From Rikenella microfusus (GTDB lineage Bacteria > Bacteroidota > Bacteroidia > Bacteroidales > SZUA-534): a stretch of 6,168 bases of DNA. A program made the position numbers and the translations under genes. The notes beneath the pieces are model-generated. The model was not told the origin of the DNA, made no database searches, and worked only from the letters and a program-made list of their open reading frames with translations. Below, piece after piece: positions 6,153 through 6,168 of the stretch (position 1 is its first letter; each line of letters begins with the position of its first letter). The stretch spans positions 1 to 6,168 of the forward strand of contig DYQV01000153.1 of NCBI GenBank assembly GCA_020719105.1, read 5' to 3'.

Positions 6153-6168
6153 CACGAATTACACGAAT
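6153..6168. repeat. Tandem CACGAAT motif at the window edge
   Basis: CACGAAT occurs at 6153-6159 and again at 6162-6168, a 9-bp period (CACGAATTA) that continues into the end of the window. From memory, similar ATTCGTG-type tandem motifs recur in intergenic DNA of Bacteroidota and some other phyla, which would make this the edge of a dispersed repeat. I could not search for it, and how many copies follow is unknown. Confidence 0.4.

Noticed and set aside
1..6168. A multi-gene novel system (defence, toxin-antitoxin, biosynthetic cluster or mobile element)
   Set aside because: Strand changes, separate gaps and five unrelated, mostly recognisable families give no sign of a linked cassette; no transposase, integrase, toxin, nuclease or terminal repeats are present.

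Overview
The window looks like ordinary chromosomal DNA from a member of the Bacteroidota (Cytophaga-Flavobacterium-Bacteroides lineage). Four things point there: a C-terminal type IX secretion (T9SS, type A) sorting tail on an M1-family metallopeptidase; a PorT-like outer-membrane beta-barrel protein; a DUF3108-type exported protein; and an exact match to the Bacteroidota -7 promoter element (TAnnTTTG) upstream of the second gene. The DNA is AT-rich, and Shine-Dalgarno sequences are weak or absent at most starts. I cannot name a genus.

Layout from left to right. A PorT-like beta-barrel protein starts at the first base (1-612, +). After a 105-bp gap with its own promoter and ribosome binding site comes an exported lytic-transglycosylase-like protein (718-1977, +). 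It converges, 8 bp apart, with a secreted M1 aminopeptidase-like metallopeptidase on the minus strand (1986-3923, start revised inward from 3977). A 164-bp divergent promoter region (3924-4087) separates that gene from an extended short-chain dehydrogenase/reductase (4088-5113, +). A 143-bp gap rich in duplicated and inverted motifs (5114-5256) leads to a DUF3108 protein that appears to start with TTG (5257-6066, +). The last 102 bp hold no gene and end in a tandem CACGAAT motif that runs into the window edge.

Four of the five proteins carry Sec signal peptides and so belong to the envelope or the secretome: a barrel in the outer membrane, a putative peptidoglycan-cleaving enzyme in the periplasm, a peptidase exported by the T9SS, and an exported DUF3108 protein. 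The SDR is the only predicted cytoplasmic enzyme. Strand changes and separate intergenic gaps suggest mostly independent transcription units rather than one operon. I see no mobile element, CRISPR array, tRNA, rRNA or defence cassette, and no convincing evidence of a new multi-gene system. The items most worth a second look are the transglycosylase-like protein with its unassigned C-terminal half, the repeat-rich gap before the DUF3108 gene, the TTG start, the GGMEH variant in the M1 peptidase, and the terminal CACGAAT repeat.
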